Assembly: GCF_007830445.1 (NCBI RefSeq) | Contig: NZ_VLKR01000011.1 | Span: forward strand, 114,276-178,275 | Direction of reading: 5' to 3' | Length of the DNA: 64,000 nucleotides | From: Sphingobacterium siyangense | GTDB taxonomy: Bacteria > Bacteroidota > Bacteroidia > Sphingobacteriales > Sphingobacteriaceae | Shown here: in pieces, positions 49,585-58,251 of the stretch | How the letters are laid out: each line of letters begins with the position of its first letter | Position numbering within the stretch: position 1 is the stretch's first letter | The notes under the pieces: model-generated | Databases searched by the model: none | The model's input: the letters and a program-made list of their open reading frames with translations, nothing else | What the model was told of the DNA's origin: nothing | Position numbers and translations under genes: made by a program

Positions 49585-50358
49585 ATGCCAATAATCCCTA
49601 TTCTTATCGTTGAAGATTTTCGACCTGATGCTGAAAAATTAAAAACTCTTTTAGAAGAAACAGATTTGGATCTCCTTATCGATGTGGCGGATAATAAAAA
49701 AGATGCCTTACAGAAAATCAACTCCGGCAAGTATGATGTGCTTTTTATGGATGTTGTGCTGGACCAAAGGGCCGACGATACCTTGCTCAATGGAATGGAT
49801 CTTTACCAGTCTATCGATGCCAAGAAAAGGCCTGAGGTCGTATTTGTGACGGAGCATGAAGCGTTTTCGCTGCGCTCTTATGATTTGGATGCGGCCGACT
49901 TTATGCCTAAACCGGCTACGTTTCCGATGGTCTGCAGAGCGCTAGAAAATGCTTTTCGCCGTTTGGCTGTTCCGATCAATCTCAAATTTGTGCCACAGCC
50001 TGAATTTGCCTTTATCGAAATGACCGATAAAATGTGTCAAAGAGTACAGTTTAGTGATATTTACTTCGTGCAGAAAGTGAAAGGGGACAATGAACTGGCT
50101 TTTTTTGAAAGAAATATGAAATTGGATGTGTTTGGCAAACCAGTTCCGCGAAAGGCAAAAAAGACCATAAAAGAAATTGTCGATTTTTTACCAGCAACCG
50201 AATTTGTTCAGGTGGATCAATCGACCCTAGTCAATATGAACTTTATTGTTTCCTTTTTGAAGAGTAAAATTGTGGTGAGCGAGGGCCCTCAGCGCTCGTT
50301 CGCTGTGACCCGCAGCTATATCAAGGAACTCCGGCAGAAGCTGCACGTGTTTGAATGA
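49585..50358 (+). CDS. LytTR-family response regulator
   Basis: 257 residues. Receiver domain 1-125 with acidic pocket E10-D11, phosphoacceptor D56 (DVLFMDVVLD), T89 and K109 (ADFMPKP), all the conserved residues. The LytTR DNA-binding domain spans about 145-257 (RVQFSDIYFVQKVKGDNELAFF, DFLPATEFVQVDQSTLVNMNFI, VTRSYIKELRQKL). LytTR regulators bind paired 9-10 bp repeats upstream of target genes. Coupled to the degenerate kinase; if that lacks autokinase activity, phosphate must come from elsewhere or the regulator acts unphosphorylated. Targets could include the 42-aa/acyltransferase unit. Confidence 0.88.
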   Translation: MPIIPILIVEDFRPDAEKLKTLLEETDLDLLIDVADNKKDALQKINSGKYDVLFMDVVLDQRADDTLLNGMDLYQSIDAKKRPEVVFVTEHEAFSLRSYDLDAADFMPKPATFPMVCRALENAFRRLAVPINLKFVPQPEFAFIEMTDKMCQRVQFSDIYFVQKVKGDNELAFFERNMKLDVFGKPVPRKAKKTIKEIVDFLPATEFVQVDQSTLVNMNFIVSFLKSKIVVSEGPQRSFAVTRSYIKELRQKLHVFE

Positions 50359-50427
50359 GCAGACGGATAGTGGGGATGAATTAAACTGAATTAATAAACC
50401 GAATGATAGTCAAAATAAACTAAGATT

Positions 50428-50706
50428 ATGGAAAAATTTTTTGAAGAAGTAAGATCCGAACTACGCGCGCTCGTACAGGCGGTGCAGGTGATCGCCAAGG
50501 AAGCGCGCCAGGTAAGCCAAAACCTGATCAATACAACGTCCGAACTATTGGATAATACCGATATAAAAGAATTACTGCATATCAGGGATACCAAATTGGG
50601 GCAGATCAAACCCCAGCTCCCGGGCTACAATCTGGACGGTAAGGATTATTACTTTAAAAATGAAATCATTGCCTATATTAAGGCAAATCCCAAAAAGTAC
50701 AAGTAG
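50428..50706 (+). CDS. Small excisionase-like helix-turn-helix protein
   Basis: 92 residues. An N-terminal helical part (FFEEVRSELRALVQAVQVIA) precedes LLHIRDTKLGQIKPQLPGYNLDGKDYYFKNEIIAYIKAN, which follows the MerR/excisionase-type winged helix-turn-helix (HTH_17) pattern ending with the ...ydG-k-yYfkk-eI...yI motif. Such small proteins are common in conjugative elements and phage remnants of Bacteroidota. It is 70 bp downstream of the LytTR regulator and followed by a phage-like small operon, so it may belong to a mobile remnant. Its DNA target is unknown. Confidence 0.65.
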   Translation: MEKFFEEVRSELRALVQAVQVIAKEARQVSQNLINTTSELLDNTDIKELLHIRDTKLGQIKPQLPGYNLDGKDYYFKNEIIAYIKANPKKYK

Positions 50707-51020
50707 CGTGGAAGAGACAATTGCCCGGATTTTATAAGTACCGGATCTGGGCAATTTTACGCTCCACTCTAGCTTGGCACAAGAAACACACTACCTCGAC
50801 TAAACGATCACCCTACCTTATCCCTTGTTAAGCTCAAGGATAACCCATGTGCAGGTGTCGTATTTAAGCGTTTTCCATCGTATTCTACCGTATTTCACCG
50901 CAGTTACCTGTAGCTATTGACATCGCTTGCTTTCGAGTGCATATTTGTATCGTCAACGCAATGATGGGCGCCCTTTGTTGTGACAGTCAACAGATTATTT
51001 AACATTTAAAAACACAAGTA
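50707..51020. other. Intergenic region before the phage-like operon
   Basis: 314 bp with no credible gene. Two CGTATT-containing near repeats (ATCGTATTCTACCGTATTTCACC, around 50877-50899) and a promoter-like CATATTTG near 50940 with TTG upstream are visible. Nothing else stands out. Confidence 0.3.
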
Positions 51021-51599
51021 ATGGCAAAATCAAAGGGTAATGTCGTCATGGAGGGAGCATCAGGGACAGTAGGCAAGATGCTCGTATTTCGGCAACGTGG
51101 CGATCAGACAATCATCGCCCGTAGACCGACTTTTCAAAATAAAAAAGCACCCACAGTTAAACAGCTTGATGTACAAAATCGCTTTATGGATGCTTCGTTA
51201 TACGCTCGTACGGCGATACAGGATCCTGACCTAAAGGCGGCCTATCAGGCCAAGGCTAATATCAACCAGACGGCCTTCAATGTTGCCTTTAAAGATTACT
51301 TTTCGGCACCCGTCATTCGTCGTTGGGACGATAGTGGTTACCAAGGCAATGCCATGGATCAGATCTTATTTATGGTAAAGGATGTGATGAAGGTGGTGAA
51401 AGTACAGGTCGGAATTTTCGATGCAAATGACTTGGAGCTGGAAGTAGGGATGGCGCAGGACATGGACGGACAAGGGATATCTTGGATGTACCAGGTACAG
51501 GCCGATAATTCGAATTTCGAAAACGCGAAGTACCGGGTAACCCTAACGGATACGCCCGGGCATGAATATACCTATGAGTTAGTTTATGGCAATTCGTAA
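51021..51599 (+). CDS. Hypothetical 192-residue phage-like protein
   Basis: Begins MAKSKGNVVMEGASGTVGKMLVFRQ-RGDQT, a start typical of a small Bacteroidota family linked to phage or tail-like gene sets (compact N-terminal beta domain, then FQNKKAPTVKQLDVQNRF). The C-terminal half is beta-rich (VQVGIFDANDLELEVGMAQ, YRVTLTDTPGHEYTYELVY), consistent with a fibronectin-like binding domain. No signal peptide. It is first of four closely packed small genes ending in a holin-like protein. I recall similar genes beside DUF5675 genes but cannot name the family. Confidence 0.6.
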   Translation: MAKSKGNVVMEGASGTVGKMLVFRQRGDQTIIARRPTFQNKKAPTVKQLDVQNRFMDASLYARTAIQDPDLKAAYQAKANINQTAFNVAFKDYFSAPVIRRWDDSGYQGNAMDQILFMVKDVMKVVKVQVGIFDANDLELEVGMAQDMDGQGISWMYQVQADNSNFENAKYRVTLTDTPGHEYTYELVYGNS

Positions 51600-51602
51600 C
51601 GT

Positions 51603-52055
51603 ATGGAACTGACACTCAGACGTGTTCGGCAGGGGAATAAGAGTACCCTGTCCGAACTCTACATCAACGGAACTTTCCAGTGTTATGGTCTCGAAGACAC
51701 CGTGCGCGATGTAAAGATAAAAGGCCGGACAGCTATTCCTGCGGGAACCTACAAACTCGGGATCAACAGGAAGGGCGGGATGAATACCGCATACATAAAG
51801 CGATTTCCGGATATGCACGAGGGGATGATCGAAATTAGTGCTATCCCCAATTTCAGTCTCGTCTACATCCATATCGGCAATACGCATGAAGATACGGAAG
51901 GCTGCCTGCTGGTTGGAACCTATTTTCATAAAAGTAATGACGACTGGGGTGTCTATCAATCGGCCGAAGCCTATAAGCAGTTGTATCAGACTATAATTGA
52001 AATGGTACAAGATGGGCAGGCCACCTTAACGATAGAGAACAAATTTACAGCCTAA
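51603..52055 (+). CDS. DUF5675-family protein (phage-associated)
   Basis: 150 residues, 4 bp after the previous gene. The pattern LRRVRQGNKSTLSELYINGTFQCYGLEDTVRD, AIPAGTYKLGIN, HIGNTHEDTEGCLLVG is typical of DUF5675, a beta-rich domain often encoded in prophages and tail-like loci and related in shape to L,D-transpeptidase-like folds. The HIGN and C in DTEGCLLVG recall the His-Gly-Cys arrangement of that fold; whether it is catalytic is unknown. Confidence 0.72.
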   Translation: MELTLRRVRQGNKSTLSELYINGTFQCYGLEDTVRDVKIKGRTAIPAGTYKLGINRKGGMNTAYIKRFPDMHEGMIEISAIPNFSLVYIHIGNTHEDTEGCLLVGTYFHKSNDDWGVYQSAEAYKQLYQTIIEMVQDGQATLTIENKFTA

Positions 52056-52078
52056 CGCTAGTTAAATACAAACGAGAT

Positions 52079-52357
52079 ATGAAAAAAATTATAGATAAAA
52101 TTGCTGCGGTCCTGCAGGTGATCCTGCTAGCGCCTGTTAAATTGCCAAATAAAGCTTTGAATATCGCCAAATATATTGCGCTCGGGCTTGGTATTGTGGA
52201 ATCCGTCTTAGAAAAAGATAAGGACGAAGCAGCAACTTGGGACAAGAATGCTTCTGCAAGTGTTCTGGACGAAAGCCGACAAGGTGATGATCCGGATAAG
52301 GATAAAAAAGCGGTCAAACAGATCCCCAAGAAAGGAGGGACAGATGCGCTGGAGTGA
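52079..52357 (+). CDS. Small hydrophobic-helix protein of the phage-like operon
   Basis: 92 residues. An N-terminal amphipathic/hydrophobic part (IAAVLQVILLAPVKLPNKAL, IALGLGIVESVLEKD) precedes a charged Asp/Lys-rich tail. No family recognised. Its stop overlaps the next start by 14 bp, so translation of the two is coupled. Confidence 0.5.
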   Translation: MKKIIDKIAAVLQVILLAPVKLPNKALNIAKYIALGLGIVESVLEKDKDEAATWDKNASASVLDESRQGDDPDKDKKAVKQIPKKGGTDALE

Positions 52358-52511
52358 TGTTAAACTTTCTACCATTGGCGGCACTATTTGTGGCGTCTGG
52401 GCATCATTTTCAGTGGGTGGACTACTGCACAGTGCATTGACAGCGCTCATTGGTACACTGGCCAGCTTTCTATTGAGCCGATGGTTAAATCGTATATTCA
52501 GGAAGAAATAG
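52344..52511 (+). CDS. Holin-like small membrane protein
   Basis: 55 residues from an ATG at 52344 preceded by AAAGGAGG with a 5-nt gap, the best ribosome site in the area. A longer frame starting at 52248 is rejected because it runs through the previous gene without its own signal. The protein has one or two hydrophobic stretches (LSTIGGTICGVWASFSVGGL, LTALIGTLASFLLSRW) and a basic end NRIFRKK, the shape of a small holin. With DUF5675 upstream this could be a lysis or tail-assembly remnant; that is inference. Confidence 0.5.
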   Translation: MRWSDVKLSTIGGTICGVWASFSVGGLLHSALTALIGTLASFLLSRWLNRIFRKK

Positions 52512-52540
52512 AGGTTAGGCATCTGCAGGTGCCTATCGTA

Positions 52541-52715
52541 TGGCCAAAGTTCACCTTAAAAATGCGCATTTTTAAGGTGAACCGGCCTCAGAGAATTATA
52601 TTTGAGGCTCGAATTGGTGTTCACCTCAAAATGTACTTGTTTTTAAGGTTAATTGTCTTTGAGAAATCATATTTGAGGTTTAAAGTAATGTTCACCTTAA
52701 AATATGTAAGTTTTT
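52541..52715. repeat. About 70-bp tandem repeat array upstream of fic-like gene
   Basis: The sequence GTTCACCTYAAAAT starts at 52550, 52619 and 52691, giving two full and one partial unit of about 70 bp. The other half of each unit is GAGAATTATATTTGAGG or GAGAAATCATATTTGAGG. The first unit holds a perfect 34-bp palindrome (52550-52583; arms GTTCACCTTAAAAATGC). The array ends at the start of the Fic gene. It has the look of operator repeats; no spacers, so not CRISPR. Confidence 0.8.
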
Positions 52716-52740
52716 AATGCTCATTTTTGTATATTCGTAT

Positions 52741-53862
52741 ATGACATATAGGATTAACCCCGATAGAACAGCACCATGGAATGGACTTCCTGAATTGCCG
52801 ATAGCTCCCGAATACTATAAGACTGTCGAAATATATGAGCAACTGGGAAATGCCAAAGCGGCAATAGGTCGTCTACAGGGACGAAGCATTGTGATACCTA
52901 ACCAGGGTATATTAATCAATTCCATCAGTTTGCAAGAGGCTAAGGCATCGAGTGCGATAGAAAATATCTTTACGACAGACGACGAATTATATCAAGCATT
53001 CAGTGAGTCTCAGCAACCACAGGTACAGGGAGCTGCCAAAGAAATTCTAAATTATCGGGAAGCATTATGGGACGGTTATCACTATCTGTCCAATGGGGGA
53101 ATCATTGATCGCGATTATTTTATCCGAATGTATCGAATTGTAAGTCAGTTCTCTGACGGTATCAGAACGCCCATTGCGCAGATCTATATAAAGCAAGGGG
53201 GGTCGGGACCAAACGCAGGGAAAGCACATTATACGCCACCAAGGGGGATAGGTGTGGTGGAACAGAAACTGGACAATTTAATTGACTTTCTCAATAATGA
53301 TACACAATATCCCTTGGATCCACTTTTAAAAATGGTCATCGGACATTTTCAGTTTGAAGCAATTCATCCCTTTAGGGATGGTAATGGCCGTACGGGACGT
53401 ATATTTAATATTCATTATCTGACACAGAAGGGCTTGCTCGATTACCCCATCTTATTTATGAGCCGATATATCATGGAGCATAAAGAGGCATACTACGATG
53501 GTCTTGCTGGTGTTTCTCAGCGGGGTAGCTGGAAAAATTGGATTTTGTATATGCTGAAAGCCGTAGAGGAAACCGCGACATTGACCTATCACAAGATCAA
53601 CGATATTATTGCGGCTAAAGATGCGATATTGGATGCTATTGTCCAAAAGGGAGATATAATCAGGCCCGAACTCTTGGTAGAAGCTATATTCACGCAACCT
53701 TTTACACGCGTTAAACATCTAACGGATCAAGGGGCCTATGCCGAAAATACGGCGCGTAAATATCTTGATCAGCTCTCCGAGATGGGGATACTCGAAAAAC
53801 GTGCGGTGAGCCGTAACGTGTATTACCTAAACCTTGAATTATATCGCATTTTATCTGAATAA
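52741..53862 (+). CDS. Fic-family AMP-transferase with N-terminal inhibitory motif
   Basis: The ATG at 52741 is preferred over one 8 codons upstream that lies in the repeat array. 373 residues: an N-terminal Fic_N region (about 1-90) with the inhibitory helix motif SSAIEN ((S/T)-x3-E-(G/N), class II); the Fic core with HPFRDGNGRTGR near residue 210; and a C-terminal winged helix (FTRVKHLTDQGAYAENTARKYLDQLSEMGILEKRA). Fic proteins attach AMP or related groups to target proteins, held off by the inhibitory Glu. The intact motif implies regulated, not runaway, activity. The winged helix could bind the repeat array just upstream for autoregulation, which is inference. Confidence 0.9.
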   Translation: MTYRINPDRTAPWNGLPELPIAPEYYKTVEIYEQLGNAKAAIGRLQGRSIVIPNQGILINSISLQEAKASSAIENIFTTDDELYQAFSESQQPQVQGAAKEILNYREALWDGYHYLSNGGIIDRDYFIRMYRIVSQFSDGIRTPIAQIYIKQGGSGPNAGKAHYTPPRGIGVVEQKLDNLIDFLNNDTQYPLDPLLKMVIGHFQFEAIHPFRDGNGRTGRIFNIHYLTQKGLLDYPILFMSRYIMEHKEAYYDGLAGVSQRGSWKNWILYMLKAVEETATLTYHKINDIIAAKDAILDAIVQKGDIIRPELLVEAIFTQPFTRVKHLTDQGAYAENTARKYLDQLSEMGILEKRAVSRNVYYLNLELYRILSE

Positions 53863-53864
53863 AA

Positions 53865-53890
53865 AGCCCTGCTCTTTCTGGAGCAGGGCT
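53865..53890. terminator. Terminator between fic-like gene and gldM
   Basis: AGCCCTGCTC and GAGCAGGGCT form a 10-bp GC-rich stem 3 bp after the Fic stop, between convergent genes. Confidence 0.75.
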
Positions 53891-53963
53891 AATGTTTCTT
53901 AACAACTGCCAGTTTCTATGGAGGAGCAGTTGCTTATTATGTAGTAGATGTAGGTCGGTTATA

Positions 53964-55499
53964 TTAATTGGCCGTCAACGCAACTGCATTAAGCTGTCTT
54001 GAGGTTCCATCAGGACCTACAGCAACGATATTGTCGAATATCACGCGTGTGCCTGGTACAATGCCATTAAGGGCTGAAGACATGCTTGAGCTTAGCTGGC
54101 CACCAGAAGTGGACAATACGATTGCATCCGCACGCGGCTTAGCAATAATCATCGTAAATTTGGTGACCCTAAAAGTTGCATCAAAGTCAAAGTTATCCAG
54201 TTTGGCAAACAATGCATTTTGTGCTTTAAGTGCAACGGTAGCCATTGATCCACCGGTTTTGCCAGCAAACTTGGCAATCGGATCCGGAATGCGTTTCACA
54301 CGGAATTCTGTCGAACTCAAGGTTTGTGTTTTTCCCGGTGCCACCTCAGCCGAAACCGAAATATGTGCAGTACCCGGTGAACTTACTTTCACATTATACT
54401 TACCACCACCGGCACTGGAAATACTACCGCCACTCATGCTGACACGGATTTTATCGGTAGATGTACCCGGAGCTGATACCGATATCGGGTTGTTTACACC
54501 AATATACAGTACATTCATTTTGTCTGGTGATACCACGGCCGAAGGACGCGCGACTTGATAAGTCTGTACAGGGGTGCGATATTCTTTATAAGATCCGTCG
54601 GTTTGTTTTACTTTGATCACACCGGTCCAGGTATAGATACCTTCCCGACTGGTGTTGACCGAATAAACACCTTTTCCATCCACCACCTGAAGTGATGATC
54701 CATTAACAGAAATGGCCGGTTCAGATTTGGAATCAGATGCCGTCAGAAATACTTCGGCTTTATAGGGCTGTCCTTGCACCAAATAAGATGTAGGAGCTAC
54801 AGCAACCGCTGCAAATTTATCCAGGTTCACGACTGCTTGGTCCATTTTTCCTAAGATTAGCTTAACCACATCAGACTCTGCATTTTGTGCGTCGGTCTGT
54901 ATTTTGGTCAAGATGGTCATTGCTGCGGTCAAAGGGGTACCACTGCCGAAATTAATTTCTTCCCAGGATTTTTTACCGTTTACAGATTTTTCGGGATCTT
55001 TCGCCTCCAGCGAGAACGAAACCATTTTTTGTTCTTCAGGTGTCAGTAGGGCCAACAGTTTAGTACGTGTTGTATTGATTTTATCTTTTAAAACAGTTCC
55101 TTTTTTCTCATTGATCATCAGATTCGGCGAAATATCTTCGTTTTCACGTTGGGCCAGATCGCCTTTTTCTTCATCGTATCCACCACCTTGTTTAACGAAC
55201 TCTTCTTTTAAGGAACTTATATATTGATTGAGTTCTCCAATAATAGCCTGCGCTTTTTTTGCCTTGTCATAAATGGGCTTGGCACGTGCGGGTTCTTCTT
55301 TTAATTTGGTGTTTTCGAACGCGGTGAACAGTTGTTGAACGGCTGTGCTGACATTCGATTTGGATGTTTCGAGACTGTTGTTGATATTTTTGAATGCATC
55401 CAAGATGGAATCCGGTACATTGAGCGCCAATAAGGCGAGCAGGACCAGATAGAGGATGCCAATCATCCTTTGTCTTGGAGTTTCTCTTCCTAATGCCAT
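53964..55499 (-). CDS. gldM: GldM, type IX secretion/gliding motor protein
   Basis: 511 residues. MALGRETPRQRMIGILYLVLLALLALNVPDSILDAF, with its single N-terminal membrane segment, is the signature start of GldM/PorM. A long helical first periplasmic domain (with NSLETSKSNVSTAVQQLF) leads to Ig-like domains (AVVSPDKMNVLYIGVNNPISVSA and a final AKFAGKTGG, MATVALKAQNALFAKLDNFDFDATF). The protein transmits proton-motive force from GldL to the outer-membrane GldK/GldN ring. It follows gldL by 30 bp. The usual downstream gldN is absent here; a Fic gene converges instead. Confidence 0.93.
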   Translation of the reverse strand: MALGRETPRQRMIGILYLVLLALLALNVPDSILDAFKNINNSLETSKSNVSTAVQQLFTAFENTKLKEEPARAKPIYDKAKKAQAIIGELNQYISSLKEEFVKQGGGYDEEKGDLAQRENEDISPNLMINEKKGTVLKDKINTTRTKLLALLTPEEQKMVSFSLEAKDPEKSVNGKKSWEEINFGSGTPLTAAMTILTKIQTDAQNAESDVVKLILGKMDQAVVNLDKFAAVAVAPTSYLVQGQPYKAEVFLTASDSKSEPAISVNGSSLQVVDGKGVYSVNTSREGIYTWTGVIKVKQTDGSYKEYRTPVQTYQVARPSAVVSPDKMNVLYIGVNNPISVSAPGTSTDKIRVSMSGGSISSAGGGKYNVKVSSPGTAHISVSAEVAPGKTQTLSSTEFRVKRIPDPIAKFAGKTGGSMATVALKAQNALFAKLDNFDFDATFRVTKFTMIIAKPRADAIVLSTSGGQLSSSMSSALNGIVPGTRVIFDNIVAVGPDGTSRQLNAVALTAN

Positions 55500-55529
55500 T
55501 GTTTTTGATTTAAGTAATACAAGAATTAA

Positions 55530-56342
55530 TTACACACGCGGCTGATTCATCGCGCTCAACATGTTGCCATAAATGGCATTCAAGGCATTGAGGTTTTTTG
55601 CTAGCTTGCCCACTTCATCTTTAAATGCTTTGGAATCATCCAGCGATTCGTTGAAGTTCTGCATAGTAAAGCTTAGGTTCTCATAAAACTTGTTCATCGA
55701 TTGTAAATGTGAGGCCGAATCGCGTAACTCACGTTCATACATCGCATTTAATTGGCTTAGGTTGGTTGTCAAACTTTTTACCTGTTCGTGGTAGTTGGAC
55801 GTATCGCCAGAGGTATTCGACATGGCGACTAGGTTTTGCGAAGCTTTTTCAAACGCTAGGCTCAGGTTATCAAACTTAGAAGTTGCTGTTCGGAGCTTAT
55901 GGGTGAATTCTTCTGTCGCAAGTGAAACATCTGAAAGCTTATTGATAGCGGATACTTTTTCGCTGAAATCACGTAGGCCACGACCGAGATTTTCAATGCT
56001 TGCGGGTTCAATATTTGCATCGGCGAACATTTTGTCCAAAGCAGCTGTGGCCGATGGGCCTGCAGGTTGGGCAACCACAGTTTTTCCTCTTTGAGGTAGC
56101 TCCCCAGTAAAATTATCGTCCAATTCAGGATAGACACGTGTCCAGTCTGGTTCTGCAGGAGGGGGATTAAAGCCCATTAAAAAGAATAGGAAGGCTTCTA
56201 CAGCCAAACCGATTCCGATCATATAATTGGCTGTGGTGCCACCGATATGTAGAATCTTAAATAGTACCCCAATGATGACGATACTCGCTCCCCAGGATAT
56301 GGCCACATTCAGCCATCTAGAATTGTCTTTTTTCTTGCTCAT
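55530..56342 (-). CDS. gldL: GldL, type IX secretion/gliding motor protein
   Basis: 270 residues. Two N-terminal membrane helices (WLNVAISWGASIVIIGVLFK and ANYMIGIGLAVEAFLFFLMGF), the second with the Glu needed for proton use, are followed by the FNPPPAEPDWTRVYPEL linker. A helical cytoplasmic domain with repeated coiled-coil Asn, Leu and Ser follows. With GldM it forms the rotary motor of type IX secretion. The gldK gene that normally precedes it is not in the upstream 800 bp, which is empty, so the pair is separated from the rest of the usual cluster. Confidence 0.93.
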   Translation of the reverse strand: MSKKKDNSRWLNVAISWGASIVIIGVLFKILHIGGTTANYMIGIGLAVEAFLFFLMGFNPPPAEPDWTRVYPELDDNFTGELPQRGKTVVAQPAGPSATAALDKMFADANIEPASIENLGRGLRDFSEKVSAINKLSDVSLATEEFTHKLRTATSKFDNLSLAFEKASQNLVAMSNTSGDTSNYHEQVKSLTTNLSQLNAMYERELRDSASHLQSMNKFYENLSFTMQNFNESLDDSKAFKDEVGKLAKNLNALNAIYGNMLSAMNQPRV

Positions 56343-57165
56343 TGTTTATCTATATTGTTGGTTTAATTTTTTTTGGAAAGTTTGATGTTCCGCATCTTTT
56401 AAATTTCTTAATAAACGGAGATTACCTCTTACATAGTATATTTAAGTAATGCACTACATAAAGTTAGTCACCTGTCTGTCATTGGCTCTTTGGGCTCAAA
56501 AAACATACCAAAAGGCTGTTCGAGGATAGTCTTATCTGTTAATGCTGATAATTTAAGTTAAGGGGATCAAATTCTTGGACATATTTGTGGTGATTTGCTA
56601 GAGATTGATTGGATTTTGCTGTAAAGAATGTTCAAAGAACATATTTTTTGATGGTTAAATATAAAATAAAAAAAAAGGTTTTCAATCGGGGAGATGAAAA
56701 CCTTTAAATAACCAATTATAAACCTATTAAGGTGTTGTAAATATAGGGAATATTATTGTTTTTGCAAAATTTAATCTGTTTTTTATTTGTTTTTTTTGAT
56801 AAAAATTTATTTTTATTTGATTTTTTACTTCTTTTTGCCTCTATTTCTTTTGTTTTAGCATATAATTGCTCTTTTTTTCATTTTATTTTTCCGTTTATGC
56901 TTATTAATATTGTTTTTTTTGGTTTTATCACTTAATATTATTGTGTGATAATGTTTTTTTTAATTTTTATTTTGAAGAATTCTTGATTTTTGGTATTGTG
57001 CATGTCTTTTTATTATGGCGTATCAGCATTCATGTGCTTAGCAAAGTGCATGGCCGTATTCTTTGCTGTTTATTTAACCAATCTTTCTCAAAATAAAACA
57101 AACGTTAACCCTGCTGAGCAGTTATACTTTAATAAAGACAAGTGTTAACACAAAGAAAGAACAGT
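56343..57165. other. Gene-poor AT-rich region between gldL and mscS-like gene
   Basis: 823 bp with no credible ORF on either strand and very low GC (56740-57000 is mostly T-rich). It carries one terminator-like hairpin at 56674-56705 oriented for the reverse strand, with nothing recognisable upstream of it on that strand. A small reverse-strand RNA is possible but no promoter stands out. Confidence 0.4.
56674..56705 (-). terminator. Orphan reverse-strand terminator-like hairpin
   Basis: AAAGGTTTTCA and TGAAAACCTTT arms with a run of A on the + strand before it (U-run in the reverse transcript). The arms are the same as those of the terminator at 11174-11207. Confidence 0.5.
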
Positions 57166-58251
57166 ATGATGAACGAAACATTAATTCAACTTTCACAGAA
57201 ATGGCCCGCATGGCTCTGGAATATTGCATTAATTCTATTTTCATTTTTGATTGGTATTTTGATTAAGCTGATATTTATTCCTTTATTGCGCAGGCAGGCC
57301 ATTGAACAGGAATCGTATTCCCTTTTCCGTTCCTTTATCCGTCGCTTTAACCGTGTGCTGAGTGTATTTATCCCATTAATTGTCTTTAACAGTTTGTTGC
57401 CTTTCGCACAATTTAACGAAAGGACCCTCCGCGTCGTGACCAAAACCAATGAACTTTTATTGGTCGGTTTCTTTGCTGTTGTGCTGATACAGGGGATTAA
57501 GGTTTTTGAAGATTATCTCTATCATCGTTTTGATATCAATAAGGAGAATAACCTGCGCGAACGAAAGATTAGAACGCAAATCGTCTTTATCCGGAAAGTG
57601 GTCGTCACCCTCATCATCGTAATTTCTTTGGCGATTATCCTATTAAGCTTTGATAGCATGCAAAAGATCGGCGCCGGTTTGCTCACGGGAGTGGGGGTTG
57701 GCGGTATTATCATCGGTTTTGCTGCACAGAAGTCCTTGGGGAATTTACTTGCTGGCTTTCAGATTGCTTTTACACAGCCTATCCGAATGGATGACGTCTT
57801 GGTTGTTGAAGGGGAATGGGGGCGTGTGGAGGAAATCAATCTCACTTACGTAGTAGTCAATATCTGGGACAAACGCCGTTTGGTATTGCCCATCACCTAT
57901 TTTATCGAAAAACCATTCCAAAATTGGACACGTACGACTTCTGAAATATTGGGTACTGTATTTATCTATACAGATTTTACCGTACCTGTGCAGCTATTGC
58001 GTGAGAAATTGACAGCCTTACTTACCGGACACCCCCTTTGGGACGGTAAAGTCAATGTGCTTCAGGTAACTGACTTTAAAGAGCGTACCATGGAGATCCG
58101 CTGCCTGATGAGCTGCCGCAATTCGGGGCAAGCTTTTGACCTGCGTTGTTTTATCCGCGAGGAGATGATAGCGTATATCCACACGAACTTCCCGAATGCG
58201 CTAGCCAGGACAAGGGTGGATTATCAGGAGAGCGAGCAATTGGGTATTTAA
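57166..58251 (+). CDS. MscS-family mechanosensitive ion channel
   Basis: The ATG at 57166 (or the next codon) follows an A/G-rich ribosome site; a GTG at 57142 is less likely. About 361 residues: several N-terminal membrane segments, the pore helix region GAGLLTGVGVGGIIIGFAAQKSLGNLLAGFQIAFTQP, then the beta domain IRMDDVLVVEGEWGRVEEINL and a C-terminal alpha-beta part ending DYQESEQLGI. It opens under membrane tension to release solutes. Its last 40 codons are repeated downstream at 59101-59208, beyond the hipBA-like genes. Confidence 0.88.
   Translation: MMNETLIQLSQKWPAWLWNIALILFSFLIGILIKLIFIPLLRRQAIEQESYSLFRSFIRRFNRVLSVFIPLIVFNSLLPFAQFNERTLRVVTKTNELLLVGFFAVVLIQGIKVFEDYLYHRFDINKENNLRERKIRTQIVFIRKVVVTLIIVISLAIILLSFDSMQKIGAGLLTGVGVGGIIIGFAAQKSLGNLLAGFQIAFTQPIRMDDVLVVEGEWGRVEEINLTYVVVNIWDKRRLVLPITYFIEKPFQNWTRTTSEILGTVFIYTDFTVPVQLLREKLTALLTGHPLWDGKVNVLQVTDFKERTMEIRCLMSCRNSGQAFDLRCFIREEMIAYIHTNFPNALARTRVDYQESEQLGI

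Noticed and set aside
47214..50358. A true agr quorum-sensing locus
   Set aside because: No AgrB-type peptidase, no canonical kinase and no AgrD-like sequence; only the general layout is similar.
52541..52715. CRISPR array
   Set aside because: Units of about 70 bp without unique spacers of constant length and no cas genes nearby.
54245..55227. Forward-strand frames opposite gldM
   Set aside because: They are antisense shadows without domains; gldM is unmistakable on the reverse strand.
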